A stretch of DNA of 64,000 nucleotides from Symbiodinium natans (GCA_905221605.1 CAJNDS010002319.1:430663-494662); one strand, 5' to 3'. Numbered from the stretch's first letter, positions 1 through 10,744 are shown. Numbers and translations are program-made. The notes: a model not told the origin generated them from the letters alone.

Positions 1-126
1 CACCGATCAGATCCTCAGCTCGCACATTGTCTAAGGTCCGCGCTTCAAAACTGTTACTGGAGTTTCGTCGGAGGTTCACTGCCAGGATTTTTTAACGTCA
101 TACTCTTCAGATGCCAGCTCTCAAAC

Positions 127-211
127 CTTGACAGGAACACTCCGGGCTGGCATGACTCCAGATTCGCTTTTCCACATGCGTGCGCTCACCATTGCAATCA
201 ATATTTGGATA
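127..211 (-). CDS. Putative exon
   Basis: Follows ...GGGCAG and ends at donor GTTTGA. Joined to the upstream exon (363-451) the frame reads through with MVSARMWKSESGVMPARS. The 151-bp intron between them contains the TG/CA microsatellite. Alone, a second frame is also open (CNGERTHVEKRIWSHAS); the join selects the first. Confidence 0.45.
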
Positions 212-228
212 CTGCCCTTCGATACAGG

Positions 229-305
229 GTTGCACACACACACACACACACACCCACACACACACCCACACACACACACCCATCCACCCACCCACACACA
301 CACAC
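229..305. repeat. CA/TG microsatellite
   Basis: Nearly pure (CA)n interrupted by CCCA and CCAC. It lies inside an inferred intron. The His/Thr and Val/Cys open frames across it are artefacts of the repeat. Confidence 0.9.
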
Positions 306-362
306 TCCATATTGCATACTTAGGCAGTAGGGTCACATGCTCTCCCAACCCCCCAATCTCAC

Positions 363-451
363 GGGAACGCTTTCTCTGGAGCCCGATGTCCTTCGATCAC
401 CTTGACCAGCATCGGCCAAAACGTTTCCACCATGTCGTTTGTGGTCGGCCC
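363..451 (-). CDS. Putative exon
   Basis: Acceptor CTCCTAG|GGG and canonical donor CC|GTGAGA enclose 89 nt in one frame containing NDMVETFWPMLVKVIEGHRA. Third positions are strongly G/C. It ends with two bases of a codon, which the next exon (127-211) completes. Confidence 0.6.
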
Positions 452-889
452 CTAGGAGCGCTAAAATTAGGGTTTAGGGTTTAGGGTTTAGGGTTTAGGG
501 TTTAGGGTTTAGGGAAAAACTTGACCGGACCCTTTAAAATTGAAGCTCAACACCTTAAACCCAAACCTAAGCCCTGTAAACCTTCAACCCTGAAGCCTAA
601 GCCCTACATCCTGAACCCCAAGTGAGCTTAGAGACTCCTTGCAATCCTCCCTTCGAGCTTCCTATTCGGAAGAAGGCAAGGAGAGGACTTTGACCTTTGT
701 AGGGGTGATAACCCTAAACCCTAAACCCTAGACCCTAGACCCTAAACCCTAAACCCTAAACCCTCTCTACCTATGTATATTTAAACCTTAATGGGGCTGT
801 GCTCCCGGTTTGGTCGTTTAGGATTTAGGATTTAGGATTTAGGATTTAGGATTTAGCATTTAGGATTTAGGATTTAGGGTTCAGGGGCC
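452..889. repeat. Telomere-type arrays and TTTAGGA array
   Basis: (TTTAGGG)n at about 470-515, (CCCTAAA)n at about 710-765 and a diverged (TTTAGGA)n at about 820-880. The unique stretch between them shows no convincing exon. Confidence 0.85.
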
Positions 890-1862
890 TCTCTGGGGAG
901 GCCCGGCTTCGTAATTTAGTATTCGGGCGAGGCCCGGCTTCGTAATTTAGTATTCCGGTGAGGCCCGGCTTCGTAATTTAGTATTCCGGGGAGGCCCGGC
1001 TTCGTAATTTAGTATTCCGGGGAGGCCCGGCTTCGTAATTTAGTATTCCGGGGAGGCCCGGCTTCGTAAATAAGTATTCCGGGGAGGCCCGGCTTCGTAA
1101 TTTAGTATTCCGGGGAGGCCCGGCTTCGTAATTTAGTATTCCGGGGAGGCCCGGCTTCGTCATTAGTATTCCGGGGAGGCCCGGCTTCGTAATTTAGTAT
1201 TCCGGGGAGGCCCGGCTTCGTAATTTAGTATTCCGGGGAGGCCCGGCTTCGTAATTTAGTATTCCGGGAAGGCCCGGCTTCGTAATTTAGTATTCCGGGG
1301 AGGCCCGGCTTCGTAATTTAGTATTCCGGGGAGGCCCGGCTTCGTAATTTAGTATTCCGGGGAGGCCCGGCTTCGTAATTTAATATTCCGGGGAGGCCCG
1401 GCTTCGTAATTTAGTATTCCGGGGAGGCCCGGCTTCGTAATTTAGTATTCCGGGGAGGCCCGGCTTCGTAATTTAGTATTCCGGGGAAGCCCGGCTTCGT
1501 AATTTAGTATTCCGGGGAGGCCCGGCTTCGTAATTTAGTATTCCGGGGAGGCCCGGCTTCGTAATTTAGTATTCCGGGGAGGCCCGGCTTCGTAATTTAG
1601 TATTCCGGGGAGGCCCGGCTTCGTAATTTAGTATTCCGGGGAGGCCCGGCTTCGTAATTTAGTATTCCGGGGAGGCCCGGCTTCGTAATTTAGTATTCCG
1701 GGGAGGCCCGGCTTCGTAATTTAGTATTCCGGGGAGGCCCGGCTTCGTAATTTAGTATTCCGGGGAGGCCCGGCTTCGTAATTTAGTATTCCGGTGAAGC
1801 CCGGCTTCGTAATTTAGTATTCCGGGGAGGCCTTGCTTCGTAATTTAATATTCCGGGGAAGC
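890..1862. repeat. 31-bp satellite array, about 31 copies
   Basis: Unit GGGGAGGCCCGGCTTCGTAA plus TTTAGTATTCC, period exactly 31 bp, nearly identical copies, lying directly beside the TTTAGGA array. The unit itself contains TTTAG. The minus-strand frames across it are repeat artefacts. Confidence 0.95.
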
Positions 1863-3345
1863 CGGGGACTTGCTTCCTCTTGGCTGGGAGGGGCCGTTTT
1901 GGTCAAAAATCCAGAAAACGAGAACCCACCCAGGACCGTCGATTTCAGTACTAAAAAATCACATTTTAAATAGGGACCCGGGCCGATCCTGGGGTCCCCC
2001 CTCATTTGGGGTGTTTTTGGAGGCAAACTTTCCTTCTCAAGGGGGGGTCGGAGTTTGAGGCAAGGGGGGGGTCTCCGAAGACTATTTTGCCTTTAAAATT
2101 GAAAAATACCACCCCCCCTTGACCAAAACTAGGCTGTGAAAAGGTAGCGGGGGCGGCCCTTCATCAGCATTGAGGCTTAAAAACACTGAAAAACATTGAA
2201 AAACCGTAAAAAAACATTGAAAAACTCTGAAAAACCTTGAAAAAGCTTGAAAAACTTGCAATCCTGAGGTGAAAGCTCCGTTTTGGTCAAAAAACCCAGA
2301 AAACGAGAGCCCACCCAGAACCGTCGATTTCAGTACGAAACAAGGGGGGGGTCTCCGAAGACTATTTTGCCTTTAAAATTGAAAAATACCACCCCCCCTT
2401 GACCAAAACTAGGCTGTGAAAAGGTAGCGGGGGCGGCCCTTCATCAGCATTGAGGCTTAAACACACTGAAAAACATTGAAAAACCGTAAAAAAACATTGA
2501 AAAACTCTGAAAAACCTTGAAAAAGCTTGAAAAACTTGCAATCCTGAGGTGAAAGCTCTGTTTTGGTCAAAAAACCCAGAAAACGAGAGCCCACCCAGAA
2601 CCGTCGATTTCAGTACTAAAAAATCACATTTTAAATAGGGACCGGGCCGATCCTGGGGTCCCCCTCATTTGGGGTGTTTTTAGAGGCAAACTTTCCCTCT
2701 CAAGGGGGGTCGGAATTTGAGGCAAGGGGGGGTCTCCGAAGACTATTTTGCCTTTAAAATTGAAAAATACCACCCCCCCTTGACCAAAACTAGGCTGTGA
2801 AAAGGTCGCGGGGGCGGCCCTTCATCAGAACTGAGGCTTAAAAACCCTGAAAAACATTGAAAAACCTTAAAAAAACATTGAAAAACTCTGAAAAACCTTG
2901 AAAAAGCTTGAAAAACTTGCAATCCTGAGGTGAAGGCTCCGTTTTGGTCAAAAAACCTCGTTTTCTGCCCACCCAGAACCGTCGATTCAGTACTAAAAAA
3001 TCGCATTTTTAATAGGGACCCGGGCCAATCCTGGGGTCCCCCTCATTTGGGGTGTTTTTGGAGGCAAACTTTCCCTCTCAAGGGGGGTCGGAGTTTGAGG
3101 CAAGGGGGGTCTCAGAAGACTATTTTTTTGCCTTTAAAATTGAAAAATGCCACCCCCCCTTGACCAAAACTAGGCTGTGAAAAGGTGGCGGGGGCGACTG
3201 TTCATCAGAGCTGAGGCTTAAAAACCTTGAAACACCGTGAAAAACCTGAAAAAACCTTGAAAAACTTTGAAAATTTGGAAATTTTCGAAACCGGTGAAGG
3301 CTCGGCTTTGGTCAAAAAACCCAGAAAACCGACGCGGCTGTGTAT
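1863..3345. repeat. Four imperfect ~380-bp tandem units
   Basis: CAAGGGGGG...CTCCGAAGACTATTTTGCC recurs near 2061, 2341, 2722 and 3101, giving spacings of about 280, 380 and 380 bp. Each unit has a run of TTGAAAAAC-type repeats and ends in ACCGTCGATTTCAGTACTAA. One copy carries a deletion of about 100 bp. A related module lies near 27470-27690. Confidence 0.8.
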
Positions 3346-3535
3346 TATCCGTGTGCCGAATTGACTGGACGGTGCCGAATCGAGAAAGAATGTTGCGAGC
3401 TAAATGATCAACTAAAGTAAGAAAGAAGATATGTAATTCAGATGAAGAGGGATCTGGGAGGGAGGGGTGATGCCAAACACGTAGGGTGATGACAAAAACC
3501 CTTAGTGAATGCTTGGACCAGAGATGCTGAACCCT

Positions 3536-4269
3536 GAACCCTAAACCCTAAACCCTAAACCCTAAACCCTAAACCCTAGATCCGAACCCTGGGGTGCATG
3601 TAGAAAGGGCTCTTAGGTGCTTGAAAGACTGGGAAACATGAGTCACAGCTTAAGAAAAGGCACGACCCCAGACACCACACTACCCGACAAATACACCCTG
3701 TTGGAGTTTGGGGCTTCATGCCTAGGGTTCAAACCCTAAACCCTAAACCCTAAACCCTAAACCCCAAACCCTAAACCCTAAACCCTAAACCCTTCAAGGT
3801 TCACTTTGTGAGGCTGTGGGTACTTCTGGGGCCCAGGTGCCTCCAAGCTATGCCTTGACGTGAGCAATCAGATCTACCCCGCATATGCCCTCACCCCTGT
3901 GTTCGCAATGCTTAAGAACCCTAAACCCTAAACCCTAAACCCTAAACTCTAGCAAGGGGCCCCCAAAAGCACGAGGATACCACCCCTCTGGGGAACCGTA
4001 GGGCTTAGGGGTACAAGGTCGAACCCTTTGATGCAGTGTAGCAAATTATTGGGAGTTGAACGCTTAGGCTCAAACTAATTGAAATGGGTTGAGGGTTTAG
4101 GGTTTAGGGTTCAGGGGGTTCAGGGCTTAGGGTTCAGGGTTTAGGGTTTAGGGTTTAGGGTTTAGGGATACCTAGGGGAGAAATAACAAGGGGGGGGGGG
4201 GGGTTGGCGGGTTGAGCAGGACGATAATCTGTTTGGGGCCTGTTGCGGCAAAATACTCAGATCCTCAAC
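3536..4269. repeat. Telomere-type arrays with short unique islands
   Basis: CCCTAAA arrays near 3537-3580, 3731-3795 and 3918-3950; TTTAGGG arrays near 4090-4170, followed by a poly-G run. Weak exon candidates on the minus strand (for example VYLSGSVVSGVVPFLKL near 3640-3705) were not promoted because one boundary is unclear. Confidence 0.7.
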
Positions 4270-4327
4270 CGCTGCTCTCAGAAAGCAAAGTCGCATGCAG
4301 CACCACGTCGGCCGCATGGTGTGTCTC
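4270..4327 (-). CDS. Putative exon
   Basis: AGTGGCAG|GAG acceptor and donor G|GTTGAG enclose ETHHAADVVLHATLLSESS, with G/C at most third positions. It starts in phase 0, matching the end of the exon at 4667-4716. Confidence 0.55.
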
Positions 4328-4666
4328 CTGCCACTCGGCTTTAGGGTCTAGGGTTTAGGGTTTAGGCTTTAGCAGGTTGCCCTATGGACCTCGCATGGGG
4401 CTCATACAGGAACTACCAACATGTCTTGGCTGCACTTAGCAGGGTAGCTATAAATTTAATGTTTAGCCGCCTTGCTAAGAAACCCAATAAACCCAAAAAA
4501 GCTAAGGATCTAAAGTTACAATAAAGCACCACAGAGATGTAAGTTGGGAGGTTTATTTGGGAGCTTCCTGGAGAACTCTGAAGTTTGGTCCGTTTAAGGT
4601 TTAGGGTTCAGGGTTTTTGTTGCCCCAGCAACTCCATGACAAGAAGAAAAAACATTTATTACAGAC

Positions 4667-4716
4667 GATGTTCTTGAGCCCAAACAAGGGCAGCGTCGAA
4701 TACCTCAAGAGCCTGC
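4667..4716 (-). CDS. Putative exon
   Basis: Acceptor AGATTCCAG; donor GTCTGT is the least certain boundary. The frame reads RLLRYSTLPLFGLKNI and stays open beyond the donor into a Cys/Phe-rich stretch, so the exon may be longer. Confidence 0.4.
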
Positions 4717-4910
4717 CTGGAATCTTTAGACCAAAACAGTCCAGTAGTGATGGCCTATGTGCCCTTTAACTTTTGGGTATTACAGCATGCTTTCAGGTTC
4801 CAGGTACTAAACCCCTAAAGCCTAAAGCCTAAAGCCTAAAGCCCTAAACCCTGGACCCTAAACCCTAAACCCTAAAACCCGCCCAGATTTTGTACTGTCA
4901 GTCAACGCAC

Positions 4911-4955
4911 CCTCAGCGCCCCCAATCCCCCACATTCCGATTCCCCGGTGCCACT
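4911..4955 (-). CDS. Putative exon
   Basis: Fifteen codons, SGTGESECGGLGALR, between CCCTCAG and GTGCGT. Phase 0 at both ends and compatible with its upstream neighbour at 5290-5370. Confidence 0.45.
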
Positions 4956-5289
4956 CTGAGGGCTTACGGTTGAGGGCTTACGGTTGAGGGTTTAGGGTTT
5001 AGGGCTTAGGGCTTAGGGTGTAGGGCTTAGGGTTTGCGATTGAGGGTGTAGGGTTGTACCACCGGGGTTCCATAAGTAAGCGGTAGGGGGATACCAGCTC
5101 GCCCGGTGAAGCCCTTGAGAGGCTGTTGTCGGTCATTGTAGGTTAACCTCAAACCCTGAAAAAAACTCAAAGGGATTAGACCTCATCCGCGCGCCCTGAA
5201 CTCTAAACACTGCAAAGTGACAGAGCAAAACCTGAATGCCCTTGCAAGACTTAACCCTCTAAGGCCTATCATGCCCCTAAACCCTACAC

Positions 5290-5370
5290 CTCCGTGCCCG
5301 CCACCGCCTCAATGATGGTGACGTCCTCCGCCACCGTACTCTCTGAGCAGCCCATGGCACCAATTTCGGG
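5290..5370 (-). CDS. Putative exon
   Basis: Twenty-seven codons starting PEIGAMGCSESTVAEDVTII, bounded by GAGTCCCAG and GTGTAG, phase 0 at both ends. Strong G/C third-position bias makes it one of the best exon calls in the window. Confidence 0.65.
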
Positions 5371-5555
5371 CTGGGACTCTATGCCCAGCCCTTGAACCCT
5401 ACACCCTAAAACCCTAAAACCCTAAAACCCTAGACCCTAGACCCTAGACCCTAGACTCTAGGCCCAGCCCTTGATCTGAAAGCCAGCGGAAGCAGGCAAT
5501 CCCCAACGTGGGGGTGGGTGGAGGGGGGGGGGGGGGGGTATGCCTCAAGATACTC

Positions 5556-5660
5556 TACTTGGAGGTTCATGGTACTTAGTCACCCCATCATACGGGTTCT
5601 CAAGTGGCTTATATGTGGGTGATAACTACACTTGGAATAAGTACCCTGAACCTCCAAGTA
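5556..5660. mobile_element. MITE family 1, copy 1
   Basis: Terminal inverted repeats TACTTGGAGGTTCATGGTAC and GTACCCTGAACCTCCAAGTA flank an AT-rich core containing GGTGATAACTACACTT. Related copies lie at 23158-23348 and 54184-54319. A partial copy lies near 32370. Confidence 0.7.
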
Positions 5661-5780
5661 CTCCTTCCTGTGAATAGCCAAAACGGGCTACCCCTATTTT
5701 GGGAACCCCCCCCCCCCCAACATAGCACTGAAAGGGGGCTGAGGGTGGGGTGCTAAGCTTAGGGCTTATCCTCGGTAGTA

Positions 5781-5877
5781 ACAATATTGTAATAGGGGCA
5801 CCTTTTTGGGGTTGGCTACTTTATTCGGGAAGCTAAGACCACAAAATGGCTGAAGGGTACCACTGGGCTACCGAGGG
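5781..5877. mobile_element. MITE-like family 4, copy 1
   Basis: Shares GGGGCACC, TTTTTGGGGTTGGC and a terminal CCACTGGGCTACC with 38401-38515. The ends form an imperfect inverted repeat around GGTAGCCCAGT. Confidence 0.55.
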
Positions 5878-5974
5878 ACCAGTATCGGGTTGAGGGTTTA
5901 GGCTTTCAGGTTACATGAGCTGTCTGAGGATGTGACGGAGGGGAGGAAGAAAGGGGGCGGGGGACCGGCAGCTG

Positions 5975-6058
5975 TAAGGCAACCCTAAACCCTAAACCCT
6001 AAACCCTAAACCCTAAACCCTAAAACCTAAACCCTAAACCCTAAACCCTAAACCCTAA
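5975..6058. repeat. CCCTAAA array
   Basis: Twelve near-perfect heptamers, representative of the scores of short arrays in this territory. On the minus strand it supplies the GTTTAG donor of the exon ending at 6061. Confidence 0.9.
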
Positions 6059-6060
6059 AC

Positions 6061-6107
6061 ATAGCTTGTGGGGAAGGCTGCCACACCCCCGAGCTGAAGA
6101 CCTTGTC
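6061..6107 (-). CDS. Putative exon
   Basis: GGTTTAG|GAC acceptor and donor AT|GTTTAG enclose DKVFSSGVWQPSPQA. Another frame is open across a longer stretch, to about 6168 (VREIVTAWGLGQGLQLGGVA), so extent and frame are uncertain. Confidence 0.4.
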
Positions 6108-6309
6108 CTAAACCCCAAGCCGTGACGATCTCTCGAACACCGAACTCCCAAACCGGGCTCCACAGTTTAGGGTTTAGGGTTTAGGGTTTAGGGTTTAGGG
6201 TTTAGGGTCTAATTCCTGTATGTGAGACCCTGGAGCCAGAACCGCCAAGTGTGGGATAGTTTTCTTTCATGGTTGATACGGCGCCGGGTTAGAAAAGTCA
6301 GGGCTCACC

Positions 6310-6555
6310 AACCCTAAAAACCCTAAAAACCCTAAGCACCCTAAAAACCCTAAAAACCCTAAGCACCCTAAAAACCCTAAAAACCCTAAAAACCCTAAAA
6401 ACCCAAAAAACCCTAAACAAGCCCTTAAAAAAACCCTAAAAACCTTAAAAACCCCAAAAACCCTAAAGAAACCTAAAAACCCTAAAAGATGCTAAAAAAA
6501 CCCTAAAAAACCCTAAAAACCCTAAAAACCCCAAAAAACACCAAAAAACCCTAAA
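6310..6555. repeat. Diverged CCCTAAAAA array
   Basis: Irregular CC(C)TAAAAA units of 8-10 bp, a drifted relative of the heptamer. Confidence 0.85.
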
Positions 6556-6556
6556 C

Positions 6557-6633
6557 CCTTCCGGGTACGGATCCTGAAGGCCGGTGCTTGACTAGGGGAT
6601 AGGATTGGGGGGACCCTTGGGGCCATAGACCCT
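6557..6633 (-). CDS. Putative exon
   Basis: Acceptor CTTATTCAG; donor GTTTAG is the first unit of the adjoining array. The frame reads GSMAPRVPPILSPSQAPAFR. Its first base completes the codon left by the exon at 6779-6807. Confidence 0.5.
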
Positions 6634-6778
6634 CTGAATAAGGTCCCTGGTTTAAGAGAGCCACAAGAAGATTCAGAAGGGGTGCCCTAAACCCTAAACC
6701 CTAAACCCTAAACCCTAAACCCTAAACCCTAAACCCTAAACCCTAAACCCTAAAATCCTAGGGTCCCCCTTATCCTAC

Positions 6779-6807
6779 CTAGGATTGGCACTCATGGCAG
6801 CCAGGGC
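6779..6807 (-). CDS. Putative small exon
   Basis: Only 29 nt, ALAAMSANP, but with a good acceptor (CTCTTTGCAG) and donor (GTAGGA). An open frame continues upstream to about 6850 (RSPSMRKASDMSSLQ) and could be the true exon. The plus strand is open here too. Confidence 0.35.
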
Positions 6808-6865
6808 CTGCAAAGAGGACATGTCGCTCGCCTTGCGCATGCTTGGGCTTCGGGTGTCGGGTTTT

Positions 6866-7199
6866 TAGGGTTTTAGGGTTTTTAGGGTTTTAGGGTTTTG
6901 GGGTTTTAGGGTTTTTAGGGTTTTAGGGTTTTGGGGTTTTAGGGTTTTTAGGGTTTTAGGGTTTTGGGGATTTAGGGTTAGAGGGTTAGGGTTTTAGGGT
7001 TTTAGGGTTTAGGGTTTTAGGGTTTTAGGGTTTTAGGGCTTTAGGGCTTTAGGGTTTTAGGGTTTTAGGGTTTTAGGGTTTTAGGGTTTTAGGGTCTTAG
7101 GGTTTAGGGTTTTAGGGTTTTAGGGTTTTCGGGTTTTAGGGTTTTAGGGCTTTAGGGTTTTAGGGTTTTAGGGTTTTAGGGTTTTAGGGTTTAGGGTTT
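6866..7199. repeat. TTTTAGGG-type octamer array
   Basis: More than 40 units of GGGTTTTA with heptamer and GGGTTTTG variants. The eight-base unit matches the telomere variant known from some green algae but here is interstitial. Confidence 0.9.
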
Positions 7200-7383
7200 G
7201 GCCCCCCCCCCCCCCGCCAGTGCACCCCCAAACCCTACACGATAACCCAGCTAAACTCTAAGTTCCGGTGCACCCAGACCTTCAAAGTGCGCAAAGGACT
7301 AGGGTTTAGGGTCTAGGGTCTAGGGTTTAGGGTTTAGGGTTTAGTGATTAGGGTTTAGCCTCTCCCCCCCCGCCCGCCCGGAC

Positions 7384-7449
7384 CCAAAACTTCCCAATTC
7401 CAGGGGCCCAAGCCCGAAAGATCCGCAGCCTGCATTTCGGCATGGTCTT
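7384..7449 (-). CDS. Putative exon
   Basis: Twenty-two codons, phase 0 at both ends, KTMPKCRLRIFRAWAPGIGK, between CCTGGAACAG and GTCCGG. Confidence 0.5.
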
Positions 7450-7727
7450 CTGTTCCAGGGAATAGGGTTTAGGGCTTCGAGGGCTTATGGGGGGTGAGAG
7501 GGTAGGAGGCTGAGGGGACTTGCGTGGGTTTAGGGTTTACCCCAAACCCTTAACCCTTAACCCTTAAACCCCAAACCCTAAACCCGTTTGGCACTCTGGC
7601 AGTCGAAGCCGAGCCATCCAACCACCGCCAGTCTGCAGAGCAGAGATCAGAAGAAGGGACGTGACACAAACCGAAACCTGAAAACCTTCGGCACAAGCTA
7701 AGCCTACGCCACCGTGCCCTTGTCTTA

Positions 7728-8080
7728 CAACTGGCCAAGGTCTGAAACCTGAGAATCTGAAAAACACATTCTGGAGCCGAACGATGGATAAACTTCAACA
7801 TCACGAGGCCTCCCCACTGTTCGCTTCCTCGCGCGGGAAGCGACAGCACAGGAGCCCAATGAGCACGTTAGCGCATCGTCTCATTGTCATCCACCAAGGC
7901 ACCGTGGGTTGGCCTCAGACTCCTGGCAACTCAGGGACTTGGTGGGGTGGCTCGCGGACTCCGCGAGCGACCCAGTTCCAAGTGTAAGTTGACTTGGCGC
8001 ACCCCACACCCGGCCAACGGTGTGCAGAGGACCCAGCGGTGCTCGGGCACTCTGTGGGTAGGGCATCCAAAAACGAAGCA
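7728..8080. repeat. Tandem segment duplication, copy 1
   Basis: About 85-90% alike to 8274-8640. On the minus strand both copies keep an open frame containing WGGLVMLKFIH. See the finding on exon duplication. Confidence 0.8.
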
Positions 8081-8273
8081 CCCAGGCGATACACCACTGC
8101 AGCAACTTGTTCGGGTACTGTAGTGTGGGAGCTCAAAAGACCTTGCAAGCTGGCAGCCCTGCGGCAACCTTCTCATGCAATGTCCAACCGAAAGCGCGAA
8201 TCTGCGCAACAGAGGTCAGAACAAAAACGTCACAAAGACCGAAGCCTCCCAAACCTTCGGAACAAGCTAGTGC

Positions 8274-8640
8274 TACAACTGGCCAGTGTCTGAAACCTGA
8301 GTCTCAAACCACGTTCTGGACCTGGAACCGAACAATGGATAAACTTCAACATCACGAGGCCTCCCCACTTTTCTTTGCTTCCTCGCAGTGCGAGGAAGCG
8401 ACAGCACAGGAGCCCAATGAGCACGTTAGCGCATCGTCTCATTGTCATCCACCAAGGCACCGTGGGTTGGCCTCAGACTCCTGGCAACTCAGGGACTTGG
8501 TGGGGTGGCTGGGCGACTCGCACCGGCGACCCGCTCCCAGTGTAAGTTGACTTGGCGCACCCCACACCCGGCCAACGGTGTGCAGAGGACCCAGCGGTGC
8601 TCGGGCACTCTGTGGGTAGGGCATCCGAAACCGAAGCACA
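8274..8640. repeat. Tandem segment duplication, copy 2
   Basis: Second copy, offset about 551-558 bp. Its minus-strand frame WWMTMRRCANVLIGLLCCRF resembles the exon at 8756-8870 (AWWMSLESMRRRVNV). Small indels separate the two copies. Confidence 0.8.
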
Positions 8641-8755
8641 CGTTCGTGGAGACCCCTCGAATCCGAATGCTTTCCAACGCCCGAGGCGGGTAAGAGGCAA
8701 CCTCAGCCTAATCACTAAATCACTAACCCGAAACCCTAAACCCTAAACCCTAAAC

Positions 8756-8870
8756 GCAAGCCTCCGATGGATGGTCTCTACATTCACACGTCGGCGCATG
8801 CTTTCCAGTGACATCCACCAAGCGGTGTCCGTAAATATGACAATGAGTGGTTGTGAATTTATATCAGTGT
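8756..8870 (-). CDS. Putative exon
   Basis: Acceptor ATATCAAG, donor GC|GTTTAG. Contains LIVIFTDTAWWMSLESMRRR in one frame of 37 codons. Part of it is echoed in the adjacent tandem duplication. Confidence 0.6.
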
Positions 8871-9290
8871 CTTGATATGTTGCTGTAGTAAGATACTAAG
8901 AACTCTTACAGGGGAGTTGGCAGGTTTCTTTCGTCTTGCTAGCTGCCCTGAAACAGGGGTGAGTAAGGACTAATCGGAATTCTGGTCTGGGGCAAGTCTC
9001 AATGAAACTGGCTTGTTTGATTGGATCACTACAGCATGTAGAGGAACGATCAGTGTTTCGCTTGTATCGGATGCCATATTCCAAAATTCATCGCATAATC
9101 CCCCAAGCGATCGTGCAAATTGCAGGTCGCGATTGCCTTATTATTTGCAGACTATATTGTATCAGGATCCCAAGACTCTGACTATGCTGTGGGTAAATAC
9201 AACTAATGGCATACTTGCCATCAATGATATTTCATGCAACGTGGGAAATAGCATAACCTCAAGCCCGCATTCCCCCAAACCATAGACCCT
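8871..9290. other. Unique AT-rich island
   Basis: No arrays. A minus-strand exon may lie near 8905-8985 (ending at GTAAGA, frame ...PCFRAASKTKE) but its start is unclear. A 90-codon plus-strand frame here has no coding signature that I trust. Confidence 0.3.
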
Positions 9291-9479
9291 AAACCCAAAT
9301 CCCCAACTAAACCCTAAACCCTGACCCCTGACCCCTAAACATCCTAAACCCTAAACCCGAAACCCTAAACCCGAAACCCTAAACCCGAAACCCTAAACCC
9401 AACCCCCCCCCCCCCCCCCCCCAACCGCACTTTGGAGTTTGGGCGTTCACGCCGACAGAATCTCAGCTGTTGCCTCTTC

Positions 9480-9605
9480 ACGGTTAGGGTTTAGGGTTTA
9501 GGGTTTAGGGTTTAGGGTTTAGGCTTTAGGCTTTAGGCTTTAGGCTTTAGGCTTTAGGCTTTAGGCTTTAGGCTTTAGGCTTTGGGCTTTAGGCTTTAGG
9601 GTTAC
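9480..9605. repeat. TTTAGGG / TTTAGGC array
   Basis: Switches abruptly from TTTAGGG to TTTAGGC units, showing local homogenisation of a point variant. A run of about 20 C lies just upstream at 9402-9422. Confidence 0.9.
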
Positions 9606-10366
9606 GTACTCATATGATCAGGTTACTCTGCTATGACATTGCTATACTACGGATATTCTGAGTTATTCCCAGTATGATTATGTTATGTCAGTATGTTAGA
9701 TTCGTAGATGACTCTGCTACTGTAGTGTGGTATTACTAGTATTACATATGATTTTGCCAGTATCTGATGTTTGGACTAAAGCTGACACCCCAATATTCAT
9801 GAGGGCCTTACGAGACCCTGTGAAGCTCCAGCGCTCCAGCCGGCGTGTCGAGAACGTTGCCATGGCGATAAGAGTATAAGAAGATCATGATGTAAGAACA
9901 TAAGAGTACAGGAGTAGAAGAGTATAAGAACAAAAGAGTATATTGAGTACAAGAATATAAGCATCTATAAGGATATAAGAACGGAAGAGTAAAATAATAC
10001 GAGAATTTTAGAACATAAGAGTATTAGAATCTAAGAATGTGTAAGACCAGCTTTGGCCAACTCTTCCTTGAAGCGCCTGGCTATGAACCTAGAGCATTGG
10101 TGGCTGAAAAAGCCCCGGGTATCTTGGGCATCTCTTGCAATCAAGAGCGGTGACCGTCAAGGAGGAAGAAGGATGCAGAAGCATGATGTGGTCAAAAGTT
10201 GAATGAGCTGAGCTCCAGGCCGGCGCTCCCTACTTCTGAGGGCGACGCGAGGACAAAACGGCATCACGCAACACGTCACACATGCAAACATGCTCGTAGA
10301 CACCCCTTGGCACCGGCAAGCGCATGTGAGTGTGCCCTTGCGGAACTCCTCGGGAGAACACCTACC
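9606..10366. other. Unique AT-rich region with degenerate TATAAGA-type repeats
   Basis: Irregular repeats of AAGAGTATAAGAACATAAGA occupy 9870-10045 and recur at 10750-10910, either side of the coding-like block at 10367-10744. Confidence 0.5.
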
Positions 10367-10744
10367 CTACTTTGAGGGCGATGCGAAGACACCCAACTCT
10401 ATGGGAATGCAACGGGCGCAGACATACGATGCCGCCTGTGGCTGGGTCACGCGGACCGAACTGCCTACAGGCAGCGGCCAGCTGTCTGCCTTTGTTCCGC
10501 CTCTGAAATCGGGCTTCGCCACTAAGAGTGACGCCATGGAGTACAGAGCAGGCTTCTTGTTCAGTGGACTAGCTGCAGATGGCTGCATTGTCAGCGTCTG
10601 CACCTAGTGCGACACGGCGGCGCAAAACCGCCCTCGCGCGATGGGAGCGTACCGCCACGCGGAGCTCCTGGAGGAGGTGGCTGTGTCGCGTGGACGGGTC
10701 TACTCCCTCACGGATGGCAGCAGCACGGGCGATCTGCCACAGCA
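10367..10744 (-). CDS. Coding-like block, frame uncertain
   Basis: Begins after ACACGCAG and ends at donor GTAGGG. One frame is open at the start (QIARAAAIREGVDPSTRHSH...). Further on, two frames are open: one over 66 codons (...PDFRGGTKADSWPLPVG...) and one over the AG/GT-bounded 10371-10502 (NKGRQLAAACRQFGPRDPAT). Spacers between them are too short for normal introns, so this may be one exon with a frameshift or a decayed fragment. Confidence 0.35.

Larger units (their letters stand above)
758..3535. mobile_element. Copy A of a dispersed element with conserved ends
   Basis: The left end (AAACCCTCTCTACCTA, then TATTTAAACCTTAATGGGG) and the right end (GGTGATGCCAAACAC, then GTGAATGCTTGGACCAGAG) recur in the same order at 26953-28065. 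The interiors differ in length but share TTTAGGA-type arrays and a module containing TCAGTACTAAAAA. No protein frame was recognised, so it is presumably non-autonomous. It could instead be a segmental duplication. Confidence 0.5.

Noticed and set aside
229-305. Open frames rich in His/Thr or Val/Cys
   Set aside because: Pure translation of the CA/TG microsatellite.
890-1862. CRISPR array
   Set aside because: Uniform 31-bp tandem units without unique spacers in eukaryotic DNA.
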